NCBI GenBank assembly: GCA_905182995.1 | Contig: CAJJDP010000005.1 | Span: 496,001 to 560,000, forward strand | Length of the DNA stretch: 64,000 nt | DNA from: Paramecium octaurelia | Taxonomy: Eukaryota; Ciliophora; Oligohymenophorea; Peniculida; Parameciidae | Direction of reading: 5' to 3' | Part shown: positions 36,737-49,661 of the stretch, in pieces | Numbering within the stretch: position 1 is the stretch's first letter | Layout of the letters: each line of letters opens with the position of its first letter | Made by a program: the position numbers and the translations under genes | The notes under the pieces: generated by a model | Databases searched by the model: none | What the model saw: the letters and a program-made list of their open reading frames with translations, nothing else | What the model was told of the DNA's origin: nothing

Positions 36737-39700
36737 ATGAGCAAGGTTCAATTCATGGATCAATTATTAAGGGATTTCAGAGAAGTCAGTGCTGTTCAAA
36801 ATAAGTCATCTGTTAATGAGTCCTTTTTGAAAGAGGAAAGCACTGGCCCATAAATAATACTAACTAATAATAAGAATCGATTGAAGTTAAAGGAATACAG
36901 CAAAAAGCTAAGCCATTACAAATAAGAAATGGTTAACATATCAAATCAGATTGATTTGGAATATGCAAGGTTCAAAGAATCCAAAATATCTATGGCCACA
37001 ATCATAACAAGAGAGATTAATAAATTATAAAAACAAGATGAAGATTAAATTAAGGAAATGTTAACTTTTGTAAGAAAATTGATAGAATTCAATCAGAAGA
37101 TTACACTTGAAATTGAAAATGTGTTTGAAAAGTATTATTACTCAATATCAATTTAGTCAATAAACCGTGTCTGTTTAAGAGGTAGAGGCTGCTGCTCAAG
37201 TGTTCTAAGAAGTAGAACAATAAGTGCTCGCTTTGAAAGAGAAGAGATTAGATCTTGGGTCTATGGACTTTAAGCTATTGTCCATGAGTGAGTATAATAG
37301 AATGACCCTACAATTACAGGAATAGAAACTTAATTCCTACGAATAATAAAATAATCTATTTAAAAATGAGTAGAAGATTAATTTGATGTTGAGTCAATAA
37401 TTAGAAGAAAAAAATTAAATCATACAATAGTTACAGAACAATTCTTCATGGGAATAATGGAGAGATCTTGAATAGTTGATATTCAATCAATTAGAGAGGT
37501 TTCGAATTCCTTAACCTAAATCAAATGGAAATTTATTTAATTATGTATTCGATCATTTGGATTAAATGCTTTATAATCAAGAATGTGAAATTAAAGACTT
37601 ACAAAATTAGATTTTCAAATATTAGAAAGAAATTGATGAAATAAAATAGGAAAACGAAATTATTATTAAGGAAAATAAACAGATCTAAAACTAAGTCAAA
37701 TAAAGAATCGATGAGAAGCATCACGAAAAGTTGCAACTCTAAGATGAAATGAAGAATATTCTCAATAACAGCATTGAAATTGAAAAAGAAAATTAAGTAT
37801 ACAACAATCAATTGCAAATGTATACTCATCAAATTAAACAACTCCAAAAGAGCAATACGAATTTGTATAAGGAATTACAGAAATATAAGAATGATGTTGA
37901 TGAACTAAATGACATCAGAATTAAATTAGAGGATCAATGCGAAAAACATTTATCAATCATTGAAAGACTCAATAAATAAAATAATGAATTAGAATCAATC
38001 TTGTACTAGTCCAAAAATGATGAAAGTGATGAAATCAAATAATACATTCAATTATCCAAATCTCAATCAAGTAGGATTTAACAATTAGAAACTGAATTAA
38101 ATTCTACTTAATTGTAGCATTCAAAACTATAAGATTAATAAAAGGAATAAGATGATTTGTTGAAATAATTAAGAGATTAAGTTTAAGATCTTCAAAAATA
38201 AATTAGCTGTCAAGAAACAGAAATTAAGAAATAATTAAAGTTAAATGATGTATTATAAAAATAATTGAAAGAAAGTTATGAACTTAGTAATACGTAAAAT
38301 TCTGAACTAAGAGAAATTGATGAGGAAATTAAATATTAAATAAAATACAATGAAATATAAAAAGAATATAAAGAATATAAAGTGTAAACAGAAAACAGAT
38401 TAAAAAAAGTACTAACATAGTCTTAAGAATTATAATAAAAAGTTTAGATATAAGAATAGGAAAAACTGTTGGAGAGTCATAAAATGATTGAAAAAGAAAC
38501 AACTCTGAAGAGTGAGAATCAAATTTTAAATCAAAAACTCGATTTGCTATAAGAGTAATTGAAATAGTAGGAAATTAATTATCTGAATGAAATTAAAGTT
38601 ACCAAACTAGCATTAGATTAAACATAGTTATAATATCAATAACAAAATTAATTATTTGACAAGTTAAAACTTTAAGCCTCTCAATTAGAATAAGTAATTA
38701 TTATTTTAATTTTAGGCTGTGTTGGAAAAAGAAGCTCTGATTTAGGAACTTTAATAAGAATTAGACAGTAATTCAGCTTAATATGAATAATAAGTCAATG
38801 AAGTCCAATTAGAATACAATTCAATTATTGAAGTAAGATAGTTATAATAAACTTAGGAAAAATAATCGCAAAATTAATAACTTTAATAGACCGTTTCTAA
38901 TCAAAAGCATGAGATTATGCTTTTATAAAGATAAATTGATTAGTTAGAATTTTAGAAACAATAGGACTTATTATAATACAAAATTGAAAATGATAAAAAG
39001 TCTCTTCAATTTGCAAAAGAATTAGAGTAGGTCAAGGACGTCTTAAATTCCTCTATGAGCTTTTAGTAAATAAAAGAAAGTGAAAAATCCTTTTAGAAAA
39101 AAATGTAACAAGTGTAGGAATCATCAAATAAATCAATAGTTCAAACATAATAAAAATATGAATAAATTATTTAAGACTTAGTTTAATAATATGATAAATA
39201 GATAAATTATCTGCAAGACTAATTAAACCTTTAGAATAGGTTGGATTATTAATAAACTCGCAATAGTTAAAAACCTCCAAGAGCCTAACATAAGAGTCCT
39301 AATTGTTATACAAACTCTCCAGCTTCCTCCATATAATAAAGTTTCTATAGAGAAGTGGCTAAATTCTCAAAAGACTTAGATGATTCTTAAGAGTCAAATA
39401 CTCAAAAAAGGCCAACTGGGATTATTAAAAAAAACAAACATATATTTATTGAGGATGATAATAATACTAGTTAGGAATAAGCTTCTTCCGTTTAAAACTA
39501 TAGCAGTTCTGGAAGAGTATAAATAACTGATCACGCTGTTCAAACAGAGTAATAAAATGAAGATATTTTCCCTCCTTTCGATCATAGAATATGTTTAAGG
39601 TGTAAGAAAAATGATATGATTGCTCCAAACTTTTGTAAATTCAAGGAAGTGAATCAGTTTACAGACCTAAGCAATGTAATTCATATTAATATTCCAATAG

Positions 39701-39985
39701 AGTTAAGGAAGTGCAAGTAGATTAAAATCTTCGAGAGTTTTAAAAGAACATATATATGGAAGTAATTTAAGTTGGAGATAAAGGGAAACTAATTCAGTCA
39801 CTAAGTCAAACTATTTTTCAATTGGAGAAAAGACTTCTTAAGGAGTGAATACAATTTTAAGTTTAGTAAATATTGAAAGTACTCAATTCAAAAGAGCTTC
39901 TAGTTAAAGAAGAAATAAACGAAACTCAGAAAGTTTGTCAATCTCTTTTAGTTCTAAAATGGATACAAACAGAAGTAATTAATGA
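36737..39985 (+). CDS. Long coiled-coil protein with a short Cys motif
   Basis: Start ATG 36737-36739 (MSKVQFMDQLLRDFREVS), stop TGA 39983-39985; about 1,060 residues. Almost entirely coiled coil, very rich in Gln, Glu and Lys (most Gln codons are TAA/TAG). One clear intron of 25 nt at about 37130 restores the frame into QTVSVQEVEAAAQVF. Near the C-terminus is a possible zinc-binding motif, ICLRCKKNDMIAPNFCKF (CxxC plus a later Cys), followed by a basic Ser/Arg-rich tail. Such proteins in ciliates often belong to basal bodies, cortex or trichocysts; nothing decides which. Some smaller introns in the tail are not resolved. Confidence 0.75.
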
Positions 39986-40190
39986 TTTTAATTAATCAAT
40001 TTATATAAAAATCTTTATTTTATTTATGATAATCCATTGTTCAATCAACAGTTTAATTATTTGATTTATCATTTTTAGATGAAAATCCTATTCTGATCAA
40101 TAAAATATACGATAGGGGTTTGATTAAAAAAAGGCCATATTATGAAAAAATCTTAAGATTTACATAAATTAAAACATGAATAAAAGAAAT

Positions 40191-40990
40191 TCATTTTTTA
40201 GTAAATTAATCCCATAACCCTTTAATACCGTTTTTTATATTGTTTAAGGAATCTTTGAGCTAATCCTCTTCGTCTTTAAAAGATGAAACATTTTGTTATC
40301 TTTTTTATTGATTTTACTAATTCGACCTTTGTCTTTCTTAATAAAATTTACCTGCCATTTCTGCCAGATTCATAAACGTATTGATCCTATTAAATTTAGG
40401 ATCACCTTTTGTGGCTTCTCGAAATGCTTTAGACATTTATGAGAATTATCCATTCTAAAACATATTCATATATTCTTAAGCTTATTTTTACATTTCCTCC
40501 ATTTATCTTTTAGAATATTATTAGGAATCACTACTGCCTTATATAAAAATAAACTATTACTTTTCTATGAATACTATTGATAGAATCCATCAGAACCCTT
40601 TTAATTGAAAAAATCCTCATGATTTTGTTGTTGTCTTTTTTCTTAATTGGGTTTTTGATTATTTTCATAATTGTTATTTTTATAGGACCTTGCAGAATCA
40701 TATTAGTATTTTTTATCTTTGTCAGATAGAACCTAATTAATTTTTGGATTCAGTACATTCCAAGCTTCATTGATTTATTTAAATTTCTCTTCATTTCCTT
40801 AATTTACGTCAGGATGGTATTTTTTTGCTAATTTATAATATTCTAGTTTTATCTTTTGTTCTTGATCTGCAGATGAGCAGTTTAAGATTTTGTAATAATC
40901 CTTGTTAATATCAAACTATGGAGGTTAAAAGAAATAAAAACGAGGCGTTGGATGAAATATAACTTTACAAATTCTTCGATTAAAAATCAT
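40191..40990 (-). CDS. DnaJ-domain protein, probably mitochondrial
   Basis: Hsp40-type co-chaperone. Start ATG 40988-40990. The first 25 residues (MIFNRRICKVIFHPTPRF) look like a mitochondrial presequence. The J domain follows at about residues 32-95: DYYKILNCSSADQEQKIK, LAKKYHPDVN with the HPD triad, and FKQINEAWNVL. Afterwards comes a Gln/Asn-rich linker and a tail containing FREATKGDPKFNRINTFMN, but no zinc-finger CxxCxGxG repeats, so it is a type III J protein. Stop 40191-40193 after DSLNNIKNGIKGLWDQF; the intron before that end is not fully resolved. Its start is only 10 bp from the divergent gene at 41001. Confidence 0.85.
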
Positions 40991-41000
40991 AATTAATTTA

Positions 41001-42582
41001 ATGAAAAGACTAGTACATAGACGAAGGGAGGCAACTCAAACAACTACTTGTGTATTAATTGGACAAATTTTAGTTTAGCGAACATAAGACTGAATAAGAT
41101 GAACCAAAATAAAAAGATGACAGACTTAAAAATTGGAATATTATGTTTGGCAATTTCTTAGGTGAAGGACTTGTCAGATAAAAGAAAAGAAATAAACACA
41201 TTGATCCTGCTTTTTTGAGAGAAGCTCCAATGTTTTTAGGTAACAACGTATACTCAAGTCCTTCAGTAAGGGATAATTTTGAAAAATTCATCAAAGGTGA
41301 AATATCAGCTTGTGAGTTTTTAACACTTAAAAACTAGTCAGAATTGCTTGATAGACAAAGACCCAATTCACCAAAAAAGTTTAAATTGTTCAGAATTGAA
41401 TAAGATAGTAATAACCCTAGAAATTATCCTCAGAAATAGAAAGGATTTCTTAAATTATTAAAAGATAAATCAGATGAAATCTCAAAGAAATCAAGGATTG
41501 AATCTAGGTTTGATGTTTTAAGAAATTTAATTGAACATAAAATCAAATTAAAGGAGGAGGAAGATGTCATCAAAAGAAGTCGAGAATTAAAAAATGTCGG
41601 TGTCATCAAATAAATGTACGATATTAGCGATGAATATATATAACTGATATCAAGAAGATGTATGGAAAAAAAATCAATTCAAATTATTTAGAAGAATATA
41701 GTTAATGGAAATCGTCTTAAACTAATCTAACACTAAAATCCGTATTAAACTGTCAAAACAGCTACTTATGAAAATGAAACAAAAAATAAGTATGATCCTC
41801 CAATTTAAACTTCATCCATCAAGTTTTAGATTAATTAAAAAGCCAAATAATATATAGATGAATTACAATAAAGAGACTTCATTTAAAATGAAAAAGCAAA
41901 AAAGAAGATATTCATAAATTCTTAATATAAAAATATTGTTCACTAGCAATCGTAATCTTTGCATAGTCTTGGGAATGTTAAATAAATAGTCCCATTTATT
42001 AAGTAAAATTACTTAAAAAATTAATACATAAATAATGACTTAGAATTGATTAAATATATAACCGATTATCAGGTTGAGGACCCCTTTCATGATAAAGAGA
42101 TTTAATCTAAAGTGAAAAAGTCTTTGTTAATTTCTGCAGGGATAGTGCCTCACAATAAAATTTCTAAAATTCCCTTAAAATATCATAAACAATCATATTT
42201 GAATTTAAAAGATGGGATCTCACAAAAATCATCTAGATCAATGGATGATTCTTTAAATTCAATGTATGAATTCAATGTAGATTCATTATATAATTAAAGT
42301 ATAAGTTTACAAAATAAATTATTGGAAAAGTAGCCTGAAGGATTTAGTAGAACTATAAGGTCAATTCAGAAGAATGAAACACTAAAGAAGTAAAAATTAT
42401 AAAATTAATCTTTGTAGGGAAATCATTTAAAAAAATGTATAAAAATTATAGGGTCTCAAAAGACTGAAAATTGGAGAATGAGTGTCTTGATTAATCTAAA
42501 TACATATTCTTTTACATATGTTAAATTTTAATATGCTAGAAGTTATTATATAAATAATTATTTTCAGAATTTATAATCATGA
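41001..42582 (+). CDS. Unknown Q/K-rich protein
   Basis: Not recognised. Start ATG 41001-41003 (MKRLVHRRREATQTTT); a 24-nt intron (GTGTATTAATTGG to TTTTAG) joins it to a long open frame, which runs to TGA 42580-42582, about 515 residues. Basic, rich in Lys, Gln, Ser and Asn, mostly without hydrophobic stretches. Contains LVRQKKRNKHIDPAFLREAP near the start. The last 45 residues are AT-driven and may be non-coding, so the true stop may be earlier through an unseen intron. This frame overlaps the start of the TTLL gene by 4 nt. Confidence 0.65.
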
Positions 42583-44411
42583 ATTTGTCCGAAGAATCAA
42601 CCATAACAGTAGAAAATAGGAGACCATGCAATAAAACTGAAACGAAATTCAAGTCTTAAAGCCCATAAATAAAACCTCAATTTACTTAATCACAATTACA
42701 GCATAAAAAAAGCAAAACAAAAGAGAGAGTGTAATAAAAACAAGAGTAATTGCCTAATGTGACGAGAAAATTAAATCCTAAATCAACTAGTTTTTCCAAA
42801 AAAAGAAATCAGTTCAAACCAGCTCCTTAAGATTTTGGTTTAAAAGTAAATAAATAAAAATAATTCAAATAGTATTATGTCGGATGGGGCAACAATGAGG
42901 CTCTAGTAAAAAGAGTGATGTCTAAAAGGACTTAATGGAAAGAAACCACTGACTCTAGTTCGATGTTTGTTAATTTTAAATGGCAACAAAGTGAAAGAGG
43001 TTACAGATATGAAAGATTGATTGTTAGTTAAAATTACAAATAACTTGTTAATCATTTTGAACACCATAGAGAAATATCAAATAAATCATATCTAATTAAG
43101 AATCTATCCTAATACTGTGAAGTAAAAATATGTATATTTTTTAGAAACATAAACTGAATGTTTTTGATTATACTCCATTAACCTTTGTGATTGATTTTAG
43201 CGATGAGAATTGCGATTACAATATAACTTAATTCCTTAAGACTTATGAACAATTTGCCCCTAAAAAGCCATAAGCCAAATAAATGCTTGATGTTAAAAGA
43301 AGATTGAGAGGAAATTTCAGTAATTCTTATTAAAGGGAATCCAGTTCCTAGTTTCAAAAAATTCAAATGAATAATACCTTTCTGTCGGAAGATTCAACTT
43401 ATATGTGGTTATTAAAGCCTACTTTTTTAAATAGAGGAAGAGGAATTTAAATATTTGATAACTTAGAAACCTTGGTTAAATTAGTATCTGAATTTTAAGA
43501 AGGTTTAAAAGAAAAAACTCTGAATTAAAAGGATGAATCTTCTGGGGAAGAGGATCCACCAAAATAAGTTTAAAGTGCTTAAGGAACTAAAAAAGATCCA
43601 AATTAATATATTAGACAATAACCATCAGGACCTTGCATCATAAAATCTTAATCATTTGTTATTCAAAAATATATAGAAAGACCAGCTTTGATTAATAAAA
43701 GAAAATTTGACATAAGAGTTTGGGGATTAGTGACTCAAGAGTTGGATGCATATTTCTTTTAAGAAGGATATATTCGAACATCTTCTGAAGATTTCACCTA
43801 TAACATAGAGAATACTTTTGTTCATTTAACAAATAATGCTATTTAAAAGTATTCCAAAAATTATGGAGAATTTGAGGATGGTAATTAATTATCATTCAAA
43901 AACTATTAAGAATATTTGAAGTCGCAAAACATTGTATGTAATGTTGAGGATGTAAAATAATAAATAATATTAAGCTTATAAACAAAATGAAAGAAAGAAT
44001 ATGGATGGTTTTTAATTCAGTTCGTAGCAAAATCAATTTTGAAGACCGAAAGTATTGCTTTGAGATTTTTGGATTTGATTTCATTTTGGATGCAGATCAG
44101 GAGGTATGGTTAATTGAAGTGAATACAAATCCATGCATAGAAGAATCAAGCCCATTATTAAAAATGTACATTCCAAGAATGCTAGATGATGCATTCAAAT
44201 TAACACTAGATGTTTTATTTCCCCCATAATAGTAGCCAAATAAGTAATCATTACCATCAATTTGTAATAATCAATTCTAATTCAAGATTAACTTCCTTAA
44301 ATCAAGGAAGAAACACATTCTGACTTTCCAGTCATTGGTTATCCAAATGATGAGAATATGTGGATGTTATTGGGCTCTTTAAATGATAGAAAAGTAAAAA
44401 AAAAAAAATGA
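42579..44411 (+). CDS. Tubulin tyrosine ligase-like (TTLL) enzyme
   Basis: ATP-grasp ligase that adds Glu or Gly to tubulin tails, important for ciliary microtubules. Start ATG 42579-42581. The first 130 residues are basic and Gln-rich. TTL core motifs: WLLKPTFLNRGRGIQIF (ATP site), VIQKYIERPALINKRKFDIR and VWGLV, HLTNNAIQKYSKNYGEFEDG, then EIFGFDFILDADQEVWLIEV and NTNPCIEESSPLL. Introns at 43122-43144 (23 nt), about 43951-43973 (23 nt) and near 44265. Stop TGA 44409-44411, preceded by a run of A. Which amino acid is ligated cannot be told. The CPSF30 gene starts 32 bp downstream. Confidence 0.92.
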
Positions 44412-44443
44412 TTAATTATACTAATTAAATTATTAATATTTCT

Positions 44444-45023
44444 ATGTTCAATCCTACAGGTTCGAAAGACAAGCCCTTATGTATGGAATTTTAGAAAGAT
44501 AATTGCATTAAACCTCAATGTACATTAGAACATAAATATTGGCCATGTCCTGATTATGACAAAGGATTTTGTTATTTGGGTCCTTCATGTGATAAGTTAA
44601 AATTGTATCAAAACTTTTAGAAAACACATAGTAAGGAAATTATGCATGGATTATGTATATGGATTTTGTAAAGATGGACCTGAATGCAAAATGCAACATG
44701 TCAAATTATTCGACTTGAATGATAGAACTTAAGAACTCAAATTTACAGAAAAATTTTACTCAAAATTAAAATAAGAATAAGCTACATTCAAATAAAGTGA
44801 AATAAATGTTAAACCAGTCATCTGTAAATCTTGTTAGGAAGTTGGACACAAATCAAATGTCTGTAAGAAGACTTTAAGATTAAGTCCAAATAGAAAAATA
44901 TTATGCGGTATTTGTGAAACTGAACATACCATCTTAGAATAGGGGAAAAAGTAAGATTGTCAATATAAAATCCCATTGTCATAACAATAATAATTATTTT
45001 AACAACAATCTTCATAGTAATGA
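44444..45023 (+). CDS. CPSF4: CPSF30/Yth1 mRNA 3'-end processing zinc-finger protein
   Basis: Subunit of the cleavage and polyadenylation factor, binds the AAUAAA signal. Start ATG 44444-44446, stop TGA 45021-45023; about 185 residues. Three CCCH fingers are visible: CMEFQKDNCIKPQCTLEH, CPDYDKGFCYLGPSCDKKH (completed across a 25-nt intron) and CMDYVYGFCKDGPECKMQH. A CCHC zinc knuckle, CKSCQEVGHKSNVC, follows as in metazoan CPSF30, then CGICETEH and a polyQ tail. The family usually has five CCCH fingers, so the N-terminal two are missing or lie in an unseen exon. Function is well supported by finger spacing. Confidence 0.85.
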
Positions 45024-45498
45024 GAGGTTTATGCATATTTATTTTTAAAATTAAAATAACACCTTTAGCTATTTAGACTTTCGAGCATTTTGGATATTTA
45101 CAATATTCTTCATATTTAAAGATTATAGGATCATTTTCTTATTATTATAATTAGTTTACTATTAATTTAATAGAGCTTTAGGCTTAATCTATAAGAGAAG
45201 CTAAATTTATTCTATTTCTTCACATTTATAAAATATTGATGAAAGGAAACAAGAATGCCATTGTTTTAATAATATTTTGAAGGAACCATCTAATTTCAAC
45301 ACTATTAAGTAATCTCTAATTATCATTCAAAATTAACATATTATTTTAAATATTAATTCACTTTTATTCTAATTTTACAATAGAAAGATACAACTTCAAG
45401 TCCAAATAATTCTAAACAATTATATTTTCCTTTGAATAGTTAAATTAAATGATTGATAATTGAAATGAAATAGTAAATTATTAAAATATGAAATTAAT
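45024..45498. other. Convergent intergenic region
   Basis: 475 bp between the stops of CPSF30 and the TBC gene. A plus-strand frame at about 45259-45450 is open but its composition is ordinary AT-rich; I do not call it. Confidence 0.4.
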
Positions 45499-47041
45499 TC
45501 ATCTTTTTTTATTAGAAAATTTGAATATCTTTTCTGGAGTGCATTCAAGTTCTATAGATTCATCTTCTTTTGGACTCATTCTACTTTAGAGTTCATCTGC
45601 ATATATGTTAGATTCCTAATTATTGAAAATTATTACTTAATCTCCATTGGCAGATTATGGGATGGATAAATTAAATTGTTAAGATATAATTTATCCTTTG
45701 ATCAGCTAAGGTTTTTTTTCAATTTTAATAGATAAGTTCTTTTTACCTTCTGAGGTTTCTAAATAATTTTTATTTATCAACTTAGGAAAAAAAGCATTCA
45801 TGAGCAATTAAGATCGCTAAAAGCATGCATCTTTCTCATCTTATATTTCACTTATTATCTCATTAAAGGAGCTAATTAAACTTCGAGCACTATCACCACC
45901 TTTTCTCCAATAATGTTTTTTTTAGACATAATCAAATGAGAGAGTTAGGGATTCATCTCCAGTCTCAAATTTATATCTTAATTCTTCTATTAAACGATTG
46001 GTTATTTTGATGGTTAAGAAATATTCAATTAATTTCTTTTACAATTAAACATTAGTATCTAAGAGATCAAATAGATTTTCTTTGAGTAATTCATATAAAT
46101 CATCAATTCCTTCAAACTCAGAAACTAATTTAAAAATAGCTACTGAGAATCGTATTAATATTTTAATCCCTTTTAACAAGAACATATTCCAAACTTAAAT
46201 TAACTAGAATTATTTGCATATAATTACTAATGACTGAGGTAAATCATAGCCAAAGATCACTAAAAACCATTTAGTTGTTATGATTCCAACGTCTATTTTG
46301 TTTTATAACTAAATAATTAAAAAGATTTACAAATTCATTAGATAGAAATGGAGCATAATTCCTTACGAAAACTGCAACAGTAAAATTCAAAAATTTAAGT
46401 TCATTAAATTAATCCTAGAAAATTGTTGAATATTTCATTTTCTTTAAAATATAATACATAATCCAAAAGGTTTGTTGCTCATTTAGACCATTAATTAGGA
46501 AACAACCTGCAATTTAATTGAATCCTTAAATATAGCCAATCTGTTCTTATATTTTAGCTAAGGCAATAAGAATTCTTTGCAATCTTTATCGATTATGAAT
46601 TTGTTTAAAGTACTAATGTTATTAGAAGGTTCGATCAATATCTTTTTATATATTCGTTGCTTCAACTGATTGTTGACATGAGTAATGCTTATATTGTTGA
46701 GAATATTATAAGTTTAACCTTTTAAAATCAATAACCGAATCCCAGAAAATAAATTATGTACACCTTTGATCGATGATGAATTAAGAGATTAATCTATGAT
46801 CCAATGTTTTGCACACTCTTCCAAATATAGCCTTCTTAAAGTAAATCTTCCAATGTCTGATCTTAAACACCTTTGATGATAGCTAAAAATTAATCAAACT
46901 CACAGTATCAAGAAAGGATGTTAGATATTAAAAAAGATTCTTATCAAAAATCGCATCAATAAGAGAAGTTCCAAAATTAATTTCGTCTCTATCATCTAAG
47001 ACCTTTGGATTTAAGTTGGAAGATGTATATTTTTTATTCAT
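45499..47041 (-). CDS. TBC-domain Rab GTPase-activating protein
   Basis: Stimulates GTP hydrolysis by Rab proteins in membrane traffic. Start ATG 47039-47041 (MNKKYTSSNLNPKVLDD), stop 45499-45501. The N-terminal region (LFQYLTSFLDTVSLINFQLS) has an F-box-like look. TBC motifs: QKDIDRTFQQHQYF supplies the Arg finger (RTF), and EQIGYIQGFNQIAGCFL the YxQG glutamine finger; FWIMYYILKKM and VLVKR-type helices follow. The C-terminus is acidic and ends PEKIFKFSNKKR. Introns are needed around 46250. Its ATG overlaps the TGA of the upstream LRR gene. Confidence 0.82.
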
Positions 47042-49397
47042 TATTTTTATTAAATAATTTAAGACAATTACTTAGTTTTCCTTCTACTAGTAATGGATTC
47101 CTTGCCTTGCATGGACTTTATCCTTTCTTCTAATTGTTTCTTCTCAATTTCTGCTCTTTAGAGTGCTCTTTCCTCTACTCTGTTTAATTGTCTTAGCATT
47201 TCCAATCTAGAGTCGCTTTGGCCTTTCCGAACATGTTTTTAATCCTTTAAACCCCTTATTTCTTTTTCTAAACGAGTAATTACTTAATGACATTCAGACA
47301 TTTTCTTCTGATATTCATTCATCTCATCATCCATCTTAATCAAATACATATTGGATTCATTATCAAATTTAATTTTGTCAATATCCATTTACCTTGATTA
47401 TTATTATATTTATAATAATCTAGCATCCATGTCAGTAGTCTTTTAAATTTATTCAATTTTGACTCTGTTTTTCTCTTCAATCGTTTTTTCTAATGTTTAA
47501 AGAGATCTTGCTTTTTTTTGTTAATTTTCATTTTAATCTTTTTCCAAGGTTGGTTTCTATTGGATAATGTTATTAAGTTTAACAATCTCTCTTTTATACA
47601 TAGGAACTCTATCAAGTTCATATTTCAATCTATTGGTTTCTATAACCTTATTAATTTAATCAATGTATTTATAACTCAAAGGGTTTTCACAAATATCTAA
47701 ATTTAATCTAAGTATTCCATAATATTTACATTGATGAATTTACTCTAATAGCTTCACATATTACAATTCCCGAGGAATCATGAAACCCATTATCAGGTAA
47801 CAACAGTGTTGTTAATTAAGCACTTTGCTTAATCATACTGCACAAACCCAGTACACATTTATCAGTAAGATTGCATCTCTTCAAATCTAATTTCTCAAAA
47901 AATAGTCCTTTAAATATACATTCAGCCCCTACATCAGTCAATCTATTATCCCTTAATATGAGTGTTTTAAGTGTTCTATTTCTTTCTACCCCATTGCCTA
48001 TGAACTCTGCTCCTGTTGCATTAATACTACATTTAGCCATGGATAAATAGGCTAATGGGATTCTGGATGTTAATACATTTTCAATTTCATTGAATCCATT
48101 TCCAGAAAAGTGATTTTCATCTAAAATCAACTTTTCCAAAAATCGATTTGCAGATAAACTTTGAAAAAATTTCAAAATGCCTAATGATTTAATTTCACAT
48201 CCTGCCAAATTTAATTTTTTTAACATAAAACTACCCTTATCAAATATCCTTGACAAATAGTCCATACCAATATTACCCAAAGGATTGTAACTTAAATCCA
48301 ATTCAACGAGGTTACAAACTGAAATATATTAAACCATATAATTGCAAGCCTCCTCATTTAGATCATTATTAGAAACATTTAAATAAGTTAATGTATTGTT
48401 TGTTTACAATCCAGATAGAATACATTCAAAACCGGCATTCTAAATTGAAGTACCTCTCAAACCTAGAAATTGAAGAGGGTGATTGTATTTTAAAATAGTT
48501 TCAATTGGTTCACATCCTTTGACAGATACTTTGTTTCTATTCAAACCGTCTTTACTTGATAATTCAATAGAGATTATAGAATGTAAAGGGACTAATTCAT
48601 TAAATAAATAAAAAGCGCCATCTGCTGTTAAATTGTTACTTGATAAATCTAAATGAACAATATTGTTATTGACTTTCAGCATCTCAAGCAACTCAACAAG
48701 ACCTTCATCTCCAATTGAATTCCTTGCTAATCTCAAGGTTGAGAAATGATTGTTATAGAGCAGGATGTCTCTGATTGTTTTGGCACTCTCCAAACCTAAT
48801 TAATTGTCTTCACAAATGAATTGTTCATCTATGCATAATTTCTTGAACTTTTCGATAAATAGAACAGCATGTTCTGGTTAATATTCAAGTTCTCGATCTT
48901 TACACTTACTATTGTATAAATCTATTATTTAATCTACATCTAAAGTGTGTATAACTTTTGATGAATTCAGTTCCTCTTCTGACATATCACCTTCCTATTC
49001 TTCCCTATAATTATACTCAATATTACTTTTGAATGTGAATGTTATCAAAACCATACTTTTTATAGGGTCTTTGGTTCACTTTTTTTCTGAACATCTTTCT
49101 TTGAGATTATTAAATAGTTGCTGTTTTATCTTAATATTCAACAGGCTTCTTCATTGTTATTGCAGTTGAAGGTCTTGTCAGTCCAGTCAAAGGTCTTAAT
49201 GATTAAGCTCTTTGTTGCTAAAGTTCAAACCATTCTCATACTGAGTGATAATTTGAATAATCTCTCATCATCTTTGATGTAGGTGGCCTTGAAATTATTG
49301 CAACCTGCTCGTTTTCAGGCACTTAAGCATCAATCAAAGCCTTCTCTAAATTAAACCATGCATTAAGAATAGAAACATTTGATTATGTCCTCTACAT
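47038..49397 (-). CDS. LRR (RNase-inhibitor type) protein with coiled-coil tail
   Basis: Start ATG 49395-49397 (MQRTQSNVSILNAWFNLEKA), stop 47038-47040. A 24-nt intron after residue 50 or so and a 31-nt intron (about 49024-49054) join a basic leader to the LRR region. At least eight RI-type repeats follow (TLRLARNSIGDEGLVELLEM, HLDLSSNNLTADGAFYL, LVELDLSYNPLGNIGMDYL, TLILRDNRLTDVGAECI). After a 22-nt intron comes a 200-residue coiled coil (RLEKEIRGLKDQKHVRKGQ). This resembles ciliary LRR proteins such as dynein regulatory complex subunits, but that is inference. An ATG at 49054 was rejected as start because the 31-nt intron gives a longer consistent frame. Confidence 0.85.
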
Positions 49398-49661
49398 AAT
49401 ATGAATTCTCTCTATTTATTTTATATTAACTAAAATGCATTTACATTATTATGATATCAAAATCAATTAACAAATTTTTACAAAATATTTTGCTTCCTTA
49501 TATTCAGAATAATGCATGAAACTCTATTTGCGTTTAAGATTTTCCCTTTACAATTGAATGGTAAAGAGAATAATTTAACTGAAAATCATCAATAATAAAA
49601 TTTACTCAGATTATCACTCTTAATAATTACTTTTTCAATAAGAATGGTCCTTTAAGAATAC

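Noticed and set aside
42579-47041. Bacterial-type operons or transferred DNA, suggested by ATGA overlaps
   Set aside because: Both sides use the ciliate code, contain tiny introns and belong to eukaryotic families.
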